Shown one piece after another: positions 39,867 through 47,721 of a stretch of DNA of 64,000 bases. Both the position numbers and the translations under genes were made by a program. Numbering within the stretch: the stretch's first letter is position 1; each line of letters opens with the position of its first letter. The stretch lies in assembly GCA_934465295.1 (NCBI GenBank), contig CAKSKU010000007.1, forward strand, positions 62,001 through 126,000, given 5' to 3'. The notes below the pieces were generated by a model. That model saw only the letters and a program-made list of their open reading frames with translations. It had not been told where the DNA came from and made no database searches. The stretch comes from an uncultured Oscillospiraceae bacterium. Lineage in GTDB: Bacteria; Bacillota; Clostridia; Oscillospirales; Ruminococcaceae.

Positions 39867-40576
39867 TGAAAAAATACTATTCAGAGGTTTTTAACGGAAC
39901 GACGATTTTTTTGATAGTACTTCTTACGGCACTTGACATTGTTCTCCCGATACTGTCAATACTGCCTGTTTACAGCGACGATTTCAATAGTCTTATCTGG
40001 TTATACACTGCTTTCGCCGATCATTTGGTGCTTTGCTCGATCCTGACTCTGATATTCGGCTTTATCGGACCTTTGCCTTACCGCAAAAAAAGTATGGAAA
40101 GCTTTGCGCAGATGTATAATTCAACAAACGGCAATCCTACCTGCTTTTTTATGAACTGCGTTATTCCTGCAAAGCGCAGGGAGCTTCTTGACCTTCCCGT
40201 GAAGCTTCTGCTGACAGCATCGGCGGTGCACTGCATTTCAATGCTTGTGCTTTCGCTTATGTCGGGCGAAGAAACAGCAAGGATAAGCACGGCGGCGGTC
40301 ATTATCGATGCTCTTGTCATTATTTCCGCTCCGCTGTGCGATATGGCATCAAAAATGAAATACTCCGTCATAGGTGCTGTTATGGCCGTTCTTGCAGGTG
40401 TTTTGATACTTGTTACTGTTTTTTCGGAAATGCTCGGCTATTCCTTGGTTCTGCCGATACTTCCCCTGCCAATAAGAATCGTGATCTCTATAATTGCATT
40501 TTTGAGCAATATCCTCTTTTTCCGCTCGACTGTCTATAAGGGCGAGTTTGCAAGGAACGGGGAGAAGATAAGATAG
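39863..40576 (+). CDS. ABC transporter membrane subunit 2
   Basis: The 237 residues have about six membrane segments and the same plan as the preceding subunit; a loop with FMNCVIPAKRRELLDLPVKLLL corresponds to its ALQLMPFSREEAV loop. The pair probably forms a heterodimeric permease with the ATP-binding subunit. The ATGATG start overlaps the previous stop codon, with GGGGGTG upstream. It ends 2 bases from the end of a convergent gene, with no terminator between. Confidence 0.75.
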   Translation: MMKKYYSEVFNGTTIFLIVLLTALDIVLPILSILPVYSDDFNSLIWLYTAFADHLVLCSILTLIFGFIGPLPYRKKSMESFAQMYNSTNGNPTCFFMNCVIPAKRRELLDLPVKLLLTASAVHCISMLVLSLMSGEETARISTAAVIIDALVIISAPLCDMASKMKYSVIGAVMAVLAGVLILVTVFSEMLGYSLVLPILPLPIRIVISIIAFLSNILFFRSTVYKGEFARNGEKIR

Positions 40577-40578
40577 AT

Positions 40579-41388
40579 CTACGACCTGCCGAAGCTTTGA
40601 ACGGTTTCGAGCAGGTCGCTTTCGGATATGTCCCTCGGCGTTACGATAAGTCCCCTGTCGGAATCGATATCATATCCGTAATAAGCGTAGGCAAGCCAAA
40701 CAAGGTGGGCGCACTGCGTTCCTGCGATGTTCTCACGGTCGGAATATTTCGGAGAAAAAACACCCGTCAGCAGGCGGTACGGCTTTTCGCAGAGAAGCTC
40801 TTTCGCCGTGTCTGCGATATCGGAGCGGAGCTGTGCATCTGCACCCTTTAGCCGCAGGACAAGGAAGTTCGGATAATGCCGCCACTTTTCGATGTTCTGC
40901 AGGCAGGTGTCCTGCCCGATAACGACAGCTTCGAGCGTTTCGCCGTTCTCCGCATCGGTGACAATGGCGGCGTGACCGTTTCTCCACGAAAACACGCTTG
41001 ACGAATGTGTGATAAGAATATCCCCTTTTTCGATAAAATCGAGTGAAACATTCGGGAACTCGACATACTCCTCCCGTGAAATGACGGAATTGGTGAATTC
41101 GGTATAGTCCACCTCGGCAAAATACTGCTCCTGATAGGTTTCAAGCGCTTTAAGGTCGGGCATTTTCATTACTGCGGCTTTTCCGAGACCCGTCTGCGCA
41201 AAAATAAGCTCGAATTCGCTCTCGGTGAGCGTTTCGGGCGTTTTTTGTTCGATATTTTCAAGGCTTATCCGCTCGGCTTTGGGGTAAATATGCGCCATAG
41301 GCTCGATATAAAGCAGTGACGATGAATACATCCCCAGCACAAGGCATATCCAGAGCATCCAGAGCGTTGTTTTTCTTCCGTTTTTCAT
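40579..41388 (-). CDS. YiiX/YaeF-like permuted papain-fold hydrolase, membrane-anchored
   Basis: The 269 residues start with a membrane anchor (LWMLWICLVLGMYSSSLLY) followed by an outer domain. GDILITHSSSVFSWRNGHAAIVTD near 123-146 and GTQCAHLVWLAYAYYGYD near 220 hold a His and a Cys in the order of permuted NlpC/P60 (YiiX-like) enzymes. Such proteins cleave amide or thioester bonds in cell wall or lipids. The exact family and substrate are unproved. It stands alone on the minus strand. Confidence 0.7.
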   Translation of the reverse strand: MKNGRKTTLWMLWICLVLGMYSSSLLYIEPMAHIYPKAERISLENIEQKTPETLTESEFELIFAQTGLGKAAVMKMPDLKALETYQEQYFAEVDYTEFTNSVISREEYVEFPNVSLDFIEKGDILITHSSSVFSWRNGHAAIVTDAENGETLEAVVIGQDTCLQNIEKWRHYPNFLVLRLKGADAQLRSDIADTAKELLCEKPYRLLTGVFSPKYSDRENIAGTQCAHLVWLAYAYYGYDIDSDRGLIVTPRDISESDLLETVQSFGRS

Positions 41389-41490
41389 TGCAGTTATCTC
41401 ATTTGCGGTTTATTTGTGATTATTATGTCCGTGCTGAGATTTTTTATAAATGAAAAATCGGAGGTTTTGCAGTCGGAGAATATTCTGCTT

Positions 41491-41870
41491 TTTTGTTATT
41501 TGAAAACGGTCGGAAATGGTATCTGATCTGCTTGAAAACATCGTTTTCCACGTTCAAATCCTGTCGCTGTTCAAACGATGTCGACGAGAAATGCTTATCG
41601 CTTTCGCTCTGCGCATTTCTTGTCGGGGATAGTTTGTTTGAAAAAAACAGAATTGGCGCAATTCACATTTTTTAGATTTACGAAAATGATTTCTCATAGT
41701 TCGTTTTACCTTTTTGATGTGAACTGCGCCTTTTTTATTTGTTACTGATTACGCTATTGCAACAATGAATTGACTGTTAGTTTAGGGAATTTCGCTCTCT
41801 GCGGAGAGCGACCAAAGGGCTTCCGCCCTCTGGACACCTGACGAGCTGTGCTCAGCTCGACCTGCTGGTT
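41491..41870 (+). repeat. Long structured repeat, family C copy 1
   Basis: One of three copies of a 330-380 base repeat without coding capacity. Hairpins in order: a variable arm with CGGTCGGAAATGG; AAATGCTTATCGC and GCGCATTTCTTG; the core GGCGCAATTCACAT with ATGTGAACTGCGCC; CGCTCTCTGCGGAGAGCG; AGGGCTTCCGCCCT; and CGAGCTGTGCTCAGCTCG. Copies 2 and 3 keep the hairpins with changed arms. It fills most of the 550-base gap between two minus-strand genes. Confidence 0.78.
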
Positions 41871-41907
41871 GGCTTCGCATCGCCGAAACAAAGTTGAGCT
41901 ATGCAAA

Positions 41908-41940
41908 AATTCCGAATTCCGAATTCCTAATTCCGAATTT
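41908..41940. repeat. Short tandem repeat of AATTCCG
   Basis: About four head-to-tail copies of a 7-base unit (AATTCCG, one copy AATTCCT) end at the stop codon of the helicase gene. Confidence 0.7.
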
Positions 41941-43675
41941 AATCCCGCTGTTTTCTTTTCTTATTCTGCGAGCCGTCAAACTTCCTTGCTCTGCCTGTAT
42001 TTTTTCTGCGGAGGCTGCGGTAGTCCTTTTCGCCGCCCGAACGTCTGCGGTCGGAGCTGCCGTTTTGTCTGCCCTCGCTCTGCTTGCCCTCATAACGCTT
42101 GATCTTAATCTTCTGACCGTTTATCTTCGTTCCCGTCATTGAATCGATGATATGGTCGAGGTCGGCTTCGGGGACTTCCACTGTTGTAAAGCGGTCGTAG
42201 ATATCGATCTTGCCGAAGTTTTTGCCTGCCATTCCCGTTGCGTCGACGAGTGCGCCGAGGATAAAGTTCGGTGCGATACGGTTCTGTCTGCCGAGGGAAA
42301 TTTCGATCTTGCAGGAGCTGCCCTTTGATCTGCCCTTTTCGTCACGGGGACGGAACACTGGTTTGATGAACTCGGGTACAGTGCGTGTTTCCTTGGAAAT
42401 TCTCATTCCGAGGAGAGTTGCGGCGATCTGCTCTGCTGTAAAGCCACGCTCGGTAAGGCGTTCGAGAAGCTCTGCGCCGTTCGGATATTTCTCCGTTGTG
42501 ATATAGTCGCAGACCTTATCGAGAACTCGCTGTGTTTTCTTTTCGATAACGTCATCTCTTGTCGGGAGTTCGCAGCGGATAATATCAGCCTTTGTGAAGC
42601 GTGCGATATCCTTAAGCTCATAGACCTGCTTTCTGCCGCTTACTATTGTATAGGCTGTGCCTGTTCTGCCTGCTCTGCCTGTTCTGCCGATACGGTGGAT
42701 ATAGTATTCGTTGTCCTGCGGGATATCATAGTTGAAAACAGCATCAACATCGTCAACATCGATACCTCTTGCGGCAACGTCGGTCGCAATGAGGATATTT
42801 ATTCTGCCGCTCTTGAAAGCGTTAAGCACCTGAGTTCTGCTCTGCTGTTTCATATCGCCGTGAAGTCCTGCCGCCTTGAAGCCCTTTGCGACAAGGTTCT
42901 CGGTAAGCTCATCTACCATTGCTTTTGTGTTGCAGAATATCATCGAAAGCTTCGGTTCAAATGCGATAAGGAGCATCTGAAGGGCATCCGTTTTTCTTCC
43001 CATAGGAACTTCATAATAGAACTGCGCAACGCTCTCAACGGTGCGGCTTTTCTGCTCAACGCCGACAACGATCGGGTCACGCTGATATTCGCCCGTGATA
43101 GCCATTATCTGCGGCGGCATTGTTGCCGAGAAAAGCACGGTCTGACGCTCCTCGGGGATATACTGCAAAATTTCTTCGATGTCCTCACGGAAGCCCATAT
43201 TGAGCATCTCGTCAGCCTCGTCAAGAATTACCGAGCGAAGCTCTTCGAGGTGGAGCGTGTGGCGGCGGATATGATCCATCACACGTCCGGGAGTTCCGAC
43301 AACGATATTTGCGCCCTTTTTGAGCTGAACTATCTGGCGCTCGATGTCAGCGCCGCCGTAGATAGCGCAAGCCTTTACATACGGAAGATATTTCGAGAAT
43401 TTTTCAATTTCCTGTGAAGCCTGCATCGCAAGCTCTCTTGTCGGGCAGAGTATGAGCGTCTGCACACGGCGGTAACCCTCAGGGTCTATCATTGCGACCG
43501 CAGGAAGCCCGAAAGCGGCGGTCTTGCCCGTACCTGTCTGCGAACGTCCAACAACGTCTTTTCCTTCGAGAAGAAGCGGAATAGCCTTCGCCTGGATCTC
43601 CGTAGCCTCCTCATATCCCATTTCTTCGACCGCACGGACGATCTCCTGCGGCAGTCCGAGTTCACTAAAAAGCAT
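41939..43675 (-). CDS. deaD: DEAD-box RNA helicase, DeaD/CshA type with DbpA RNA-binding domain
   Basis: The 578 residues contain the helicase motifs: Q motif (FSELGLPQEIV to ATEIQAKAIP), AQTGTGKT-type GRSQTGTGKTAA, PTRELAMQ, TPGRVMDH, DEAD (VILDEADEML), SAT (LFSATMPPQ), ARGIDVDD and HRIGRTGRAG. From about 455 a DbpA-type RNA-binding domain follows (KIEISLGRQNRIAPNFILGALVDATG), then a basic Arg/Gly/Lys tail. Such enzymes remodel rRNA and mRNA, often in the cold. Start 43675 follows GGAAAGGAA. The promoter has a 12 bp palindrome in its spacer. Confidence 0.93.
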   Translation of the reverse strand: MLFSELGLPQEIVRAVEEMGYEEATEIQAKAIPLLLEGKDVVGRSQTGTGKTAAFGLPAVAMIDPEGYRRVQTLILCPTRELAMQASQEIEKFSKYLPYVKACAIYGGADIERQIVQLKKGANIVVGTPGRVMDHIRRHTLHLEELRSVILDEADEMLNMGFREDIEEILQYIPEERQTVLFSATMPPQIMAITGEYQRDPIVVGVEQKSRTVESVAQFYYEVPMGRKTDALQMLLIAFEPKLSMIFCNTKAMVDELTENLVAKGFKAAGLHGDMKQQSRTQVLNAFKSGRINILIATDVAARGIDVDDVDAVFNYDIPQDNEYYIHRIGRTGRAGRTGTAYTIVSGRKQVYELKDIARFTKADIIRCELPTRDDVIEKKTQRVLDKVCDYITTEKYPNGAELLERLTERGFTAEQIAATLLGMRISKETRTVPEFIKPVFRPRDEKGRSKGSSCKIEISLGRQNRIAPNFILGALVDATGMAGKNFGKIDIYDRFTTVEVPEADLDHIIDSMTGTKINGQKIKIKRYEGKQSEGRQNGSSDRRRSGGEKDYRSLRRKNTGRARKFDGSQNKKRKQRD

Positions 43676-43778
43676 ATTTTTTCCTTTCCATAACATGGCA
43701 TTGGACAAAACACGCTCTCTGACAAAACTCTCCTGCCCTATGCCGACACATAATTATAATTTTACAAAACAGAGATTT

Positions 43779-43808
43779 ATTATAACACACTATATATAGT
43801 ATTGTCAA
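43779..43808 (-). promoter_or_regulatory. Promoter of the helicase gene with a palindrome in the spacer
   Basis: On the minus strand TTGACA (43803-43808) and TATAAT (43779-43784) are 18 bases apart. The spacer contains the perfect palindrome ACTATATATAGT (43789-43800). The leader is about 100 bases. Confidence 0.8.
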
Positions 43809-43844
43809 CCGCTTTTTTCTGTAAATTTTTGAATAATAGATATA

Positions 43845-44294
43845 TTAAAGCTTAAACTGCATAAAATTTTCATTATACACAAATCCATACGAAGAATAAA
43901 GCTTCACGCCCATATCGGAAGCGGTTATCTGCACCGTTCCGCAGCCATAGCTTTTTGCCTCGCCGACAACACGGTTCAAAAGTTCGGTCGCAATGCCCTT
44001 TCTTCTGTAACGGCTGTCGGTGAACATACTCGAAAGCAAGCCGATGCGACCGCTCGGACAGCCGAAATACGGCGGCTTTTCCACGAACGACATTCCGCTT
44101 GTGCCGATAATTTCGTCCCCGTCAAAAGCGAGCCACGAAACGAAGGTCCCGTCCTTTAAGTGGCGCTCGTAGTAGTCTCTCAGCGCAGGGTGCAGGTCGA
44201 TATCCTCCTTTGCACCCTCCTCACGGAGCTGTGCTATCCGCATTTCGATAAAACGGTCAAGTTCTTTTTCCGTAAGCTTTTTGTATTCGATCAT
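43845..44294 (-). CDS. GNAT family N-acetyltransferase
   Basis: The 149 residues fit GNAT: an N-terminal MIEYKKLTEKELDRFIEMRIAQLREEG, the central SWLAFDGDEIIGTSGMSF, and the acetyl-CoA binding loop FTDSRYRRKGIATELLNRVV near 95-114. ITASDMGVKLYSSYGF at the end is also typical. The substrate is not evident. The ATG at 44294 follows GAGGAGACC. It is monocistronic. Confidence 0.85.
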   Translation of the reverse strand: MIEYKKLTEKELDRFIEMRIAQLREEGAKEDIDLHPALRDYYERHLKDGTFVSWLAFDGDEIIGTSGMSFVEKPPYFGCPSGRIGLLSSMFTDSRYRRKGIATELLNRVVGEAKSYGCGTVQITASDMGVKLYSSYGFVYNENFMQFKL

Positions 44295-44390
44295 AGCCGG
44301 TCTCCTCACTTTGTACAGATCACGTCAACGCCTGCCGATATTCTGCATATTTGCTTATTTTTGTGCTGCATGGCAGGCTTTTTATGCGAT

Positions 44391-44720
44391 TGGAGATGGA
44401 ATGTTATTTTCCGTTCATATTCCACCGCTGTTCATTTTGCGTTGAAGCTTCAAATCCACTCACTTCGTTCGTGTATTTTTGCTTCAAGGATAGTTTGTTT
44501 TAGGAAAACAGAATGGGCGCAATTCACATTTATGGTTTTACGGAACTGAACTTATCAAATTTCGTTTAACTTTTTTGGTGTGAATTGCGCCTTTGGGTTT
44601 GTTGGTGATTGCGCTATTGCGACAAAGCTTTGACTGTTAGTTTAGGGTATTTCGCTTCTGCGGAAGCGACCAAGGGCTTTGCCCTCTGGACACCCACAAG
44701 CCTTTGAAAAGGCTTGACCT
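44391..44720 (+). repeat. Long structured repeat, family C copy 2
   Basis: Matches copies 1 and 3 in order: TTTATGCG with GGAGATGGAAT and TTCATATTCCACC; GATAGTTTGTTTTAGGAAAA; the core GGCGCAATTCACAT with GTGTGAATTGCGCC; TTAGTTTAGGGTATTTCGC; CGCTTCTGCGGAAGCG; AGGGCTTTGCCCT; and CAAGCCTTTGAAAAGGCTTG. It fills most of the gap between two minus-strand genes. The rest of 44295-44787 shows no gene. Confidence 0.78.
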
Positions 44721-44787
44721 AAACTTTATTTTTTTGCATAGCTAAACCTTTTGCTTAGCCGAGGATAATTTACTTAGCGAGGCAAAT

Positions 44788-46734
44788 TTATTTTGCCTTA
44801 GTGTCATTCTCCTCGAAGATCTTAGCGAGTGCTTCGTCGATTTTAACGTCGGGAAGCTCGCCCTCTTTTCTCGAGCGGATAGTAACGGACTTATTTTCTG
44901 TTTCCTTATCGCCGATGATAAAGGTATATGGAATTCTTTCAAGACGTGATGCCTTGATCTTTGTACCGATATTTTCGTCACGCTTATCAACTGTTACTCT
45001 CATTCCGTGTGCAGTGATCTTATCTGCGATCTCCTGTGCATAAGCCTGATGAGCTTCGCCGATAGGGAGAATTCTTACCTGCTCGGGAGCAAGCCAGAGC
45101 GGGAACACGCCTGCATACTTTTCGATGAGGTATGCGAGTGTACGCTCATAGCAGCCGAGTGATGTTCTGTGGATGATATAAGGTCTGCGCTTCTTGCCGT
45201 CAACGTCGGTATATTCCATACCGAACTTTTCTGCGAGGAGCATATCGATCTGGATAGTTACGAGTGTATCTTCCTTGCCGAATACGTTCTTATACTGGAT
45301 ATCGAGCTTAGGGCCATAGAATGCGGCTTCGTCGATACCGATAGAATATTCAACGCCGAGGTCGTCGAGGATAGTCTTCATTGCGGACTGAGCGTGTTCC
45401 CACTGCTCCGCTGTACCCTCGTACTTGTTCTTCGGGTTTGCGGGATCCCACTGGGAGAATCTGAATGTGCAGTCCTCAAGAAGTCCTACTGTATCGAGCA
45501 TATACTTTGCAAGCTCAAGGCAGCCTCTGAACTCGTCTTCGAGCTGCTCGGGGCGGAGGATATAATGTCCCTCGGAAATTGTGAACTGACGGACACGGAT
45601 AAGTCCGTGCATTTCGCCGCTGTCCTCATTTCTGAAAAGTGTGGAGGTTTCGGTAAGGCGCATCGGGAGGTCACGATACGATCTTGCACGGTTGAGATAT
45701 ACCTGATACTGGAACGGGCAAGTCATCGGACGGAGTGCGAAACATTCCTTTTCCTCATCGTAAGGGTCGCCGAGGATAAACATACCGTCAAGGTAGTGAT
45801 CCCAGTGTCCCGAAATTTTATAAAGGTCACGCTTTGCCATAAGCGGAGTTTTTGTGAGCATACAGCCCTTTGAAGCTTCAACATCTTCTACCCAGCGCTG
45901 GAGTATCTGAATTACCTTTGCGCCCTTTGGAAGAAGAACGGGAAGTCCCTGACCGATGCAGTCAACCGTTGTGAAATATTCAAGCTCACGGCCGAGCTTG
46001 TTGTGGTCACGCTTCTGAGCTTCTTCTCTTGCTGCGAGGTATGCTTCAAGCTCGCTTGCCTTGGGGAATGCTGTACCGTAAACACGGCAGAGCTGCTTGC
46101 CCTTTGAGTCGCCTCTCCAGTAAGCGCCTGTGCAGGAGAGAAGCTTTACAGCCTTTACGGGAGCGGTTGAAGCGAGGTGTGGACCTGCGCAGAGGTCGAT
46201 GAAGTCGCCCTGCTTATAGAATGAGATAGGTTCGCCCTTGCCTGCGTGTTCCCGACAGAGTTCAACTTTGTAAGGTTCGCCCATTTCTTCAAGCTTCTTG
46301 ATAGCTTCCTCGGGGGAAAGCTCGAACTTTTCAAGCTCAATGCCCTCCTTGGCGATCTTCTTCATCTCAGCTTCGATCTTTGCGAGGTCGTCCGGTGTGA
46401 ACGCCTTAGGCGCATCAAAATCATAGTAGAATCCGTCCTGAATTGCAGGGCCGATAGCAAGCTTTACCTCTGGGTAAAGGCGCTTTACAGCCTGAGCAAG
46501 GATATGCGATGCAGTGTGGTTGAAAGTCTTTTTGCCGTCCTCGGAATCGAATGTGAGAACTTCAAATTCGCAGTCCTCTTCGATGGGTGTGCGGATATCG
46601 CAGACCTTTCCGCCGAGCTTTACAGCGCACGCAGCCTTATAAAGACCCATTCCGATGCCCTTGATAACGTCTGCTGCGGCTGTGCCCTTTTCACATTCCT
46701 TAACGCTTCCGTCTTTAAGTGTGAGCTTTACCAT
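44788..46734 (-). CDS. thrS: Threonyl-tRNA synthetase
   Basis: The 648-residue class II enzyme has the N-terminal TGS domain (VKLTLKDGSVKECEKGTAAADV) and the editing-domain motif FNHTASHILAQAVKRLYP. The catalytic core follows, with the zinc-binding MTCPFQYQVYLNRARSYRDLP, TLFRNEDSGEMHGLIRVRQFT and RPYIIHRTSLGCYERTLAYLIEKY. The anticodon-binding domain ends the protein (PLWLAPEQVRILPIGE). It charges tRNA-Thr and removes misattached serine. A T-box leader controls transcription. Confidence 0.98.
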   Translation of the reverse strand: MVKLTLKDGSVKECEKGTAAADVIKGIGMGLYKAACAVKLGGKVCDIRTPIEEDCEFEVLTFDSEDGKKTFNHTASHILAQAVKRLYPEVKLAIGPAIQDGFYYDFDAPKAFTPDDLAKIEAEMKKIAKEGIELEKFELSPEEAIKKLEEMGEPYKVELCREHAGKGEPISFYKQGDFIDLCAGPHLASTAPVKAVKLLSCTGAYWRGDSKGKQLCRVYGTAFPKASELEAYLAAREEAQKRDHNKLGRELEYFTTVDCIGQGLPVLLPKGAKVIQILQRWVEDVEASKGCMLTKTPLMAKRDLYKISGHWDHYLDGMFILGDPYDEEKECFALRPMTCPFQYQVYLNRARSYRDLPMRLTETSTLFRNEDSGEMHGLIRVRQFTISEGHYILRPEQLEDEFRGCLELAKYMLDTVGLLEDCTFRFSQWDPANPKNKYEGTAEQWEHAQSAMKTILDDLGVEYSIGIDEAAFYGPKLDIQYKNVFGKEDTLVTIQIDMLLAEKFGMEYTDVDGKKRRPYIIHRTSLGCYERTLAYLIEKYAGVFPLWLAPEQVRILPIGEAHQAYAQEIADKITAHGMRVTVDKRDENIGTKIKASRLERIPYTFIIGDKETENKSVTIRSRKEGELPDVKIDEALAKIFEENDTKAK

Positions 46735-47056
46735 TTTCGTTTACCTCCACATTTATTATAGTATTTTTAACATAAAATTCGTTTTTATCCTTTTTAAGAA
46801 AACAAAAACGTCCTCAATGCTCTTTTACAAGCACTAAGGACGATAAAAACCGTGTTTCCACCTTAATTTATGCGTTTTTCCCTGAAAAACACACCTCATT
46901 AACGCCTTTAACGCAGGCTGACGGCGCAGATTGAGCGCACTCAAAAGGCGGTGTGCAAAGCTCCCGAACCTGCCGCAGTTTTCAGCCGATGACTGCCGCT
47001 CTCTGAAAGTCCTCAACGGAGGGTTGCCTTCCTTTATCAACGTTTTTATGTTATTA
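46735..47056 (-). promoter_or_regulatory. T-box riboswitch of thrS
   Basis: Minus-strand features in order: stem I with the AGAGAGCGGCAG bulge region and CGGCTGAAAACTGC distal loop; the specifier codon ACC (46950-46952), a threonine codon, in the context CACACCGCCTTTTGAG; the T-box sequence AAGGTGGAAACACGG (46850-46864); and a terminator from 46809-46842 followed by TTTTTG. Uncharged tRNA-Thr would pair with the specifier and with TGGA in the T-box, stabilise the antiterminator and allow thrS transcription. Confidence 0.92.
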
Positions 47057-47063
47057 TGTGTTA

Positions 47064-47092
47064 ATGTTATCACACTTCACGAAATTTGTCAA
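47064..47092 (-). promoter_or_regulatory. Promoter of thrS
   Basis: On the minus strand TTGACA (47087-47092) and TAACAT (47064-47069) are 17 bases apart, giving a start near 47056 just before the T-box. Confidence 0.82.
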
Positions 47093-47156
47093 CCGTCTTT
47101 TTTCACAGTTAAAAGGCTTTTTTCTTATTAAAAAGTGTGAAAATGTTAAAATAACC

Positions 47157-47185
47157 TTGACAATATTAAGGATTTATATTACAAT
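47157..47185 (+). promoter_or_regulatory. Promoter of a possible non-coding RNA
   Basis: TTGACA (47157-47162) and TACAAT (47180-47185) are 17 bases apart. No gene starts within 500 bases downstream. Confidence 0.75.
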
Positions 47186-47191
47186 AATAAA

Positions 47192-47404
47192 GTAAATGCA
47201 ATATGAGGTAATTCTGCCCGCCGATAAAAAAGGCTCGCAGGTTTGTCACTGAGTCGACCCCCTTGCGGTTCATACGCTGTTCCGCCGCTTTTATAACGGA
47301 ATACGGTACGGTCTTTTGAACGTAAACGGCGTCGGCTTGATAAATTGCAGTTCATTTTTCACTCGCTCTGTCGTTTTGAACAGAGGTTTCATATATTCAT
47401 TATC
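47192..47404 (+). ncRNA. Candidate structured RNA, possibly 6S RNA
   Basis: A GC-rich island of about 150 bases lies after the promoter at 47157 in AT-rich surroundings. It has no open frame. CTGAGTCGA (47239-47250 region) and GCTGTTCCGCC (about 47277-47287) resemble the two most conserved segments of 6S RNA, CTGAGCCGA and GGCGCTCCGCG, in the same order and at similar distance. AATATGA near the start can pair with TCATATATT near 47390-47400 as a closing stem. The 3' half does not match 6S well, so the class is uncertain. The rest of the gap to rny (47405-47721) holds a CCGCAG hairpin but no gene. Confidence 0.35.
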
Positions 47405-47721
47405 ACTATCAAGCCCATTCTATGGGTTCAGTTATTCTTTACAGATTGTATTTTTCGGATAAAATTATACGTTATGTAGTGAAAATTGTCAATTGAGGAT
47501 AATATTCGGGGTAACGATGACATATCTTTCTGCCGCTTTAACGGTTCACTCGGCTGATATTTTTGCATTAAAAGTATCGGCTTAAACGTTTAAAGCACAT
47601 TTCAGGGCAGGGGTATTTTCATTTTTACACCGTTTCCGCAGCCGCTTTATATCCTGCGGAATGTGAAATCCTCTCGTTCATGCCCTCCGAGCGATAATAT
47701 ACTTTTGGGGAGGTCAAGGAC

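Noticed and set aside
45169..45873. Plus-strand open frame of 234 codons inside thrS
   Set aside because: Antisense to conserved synthetase motifs; no recognisable product.
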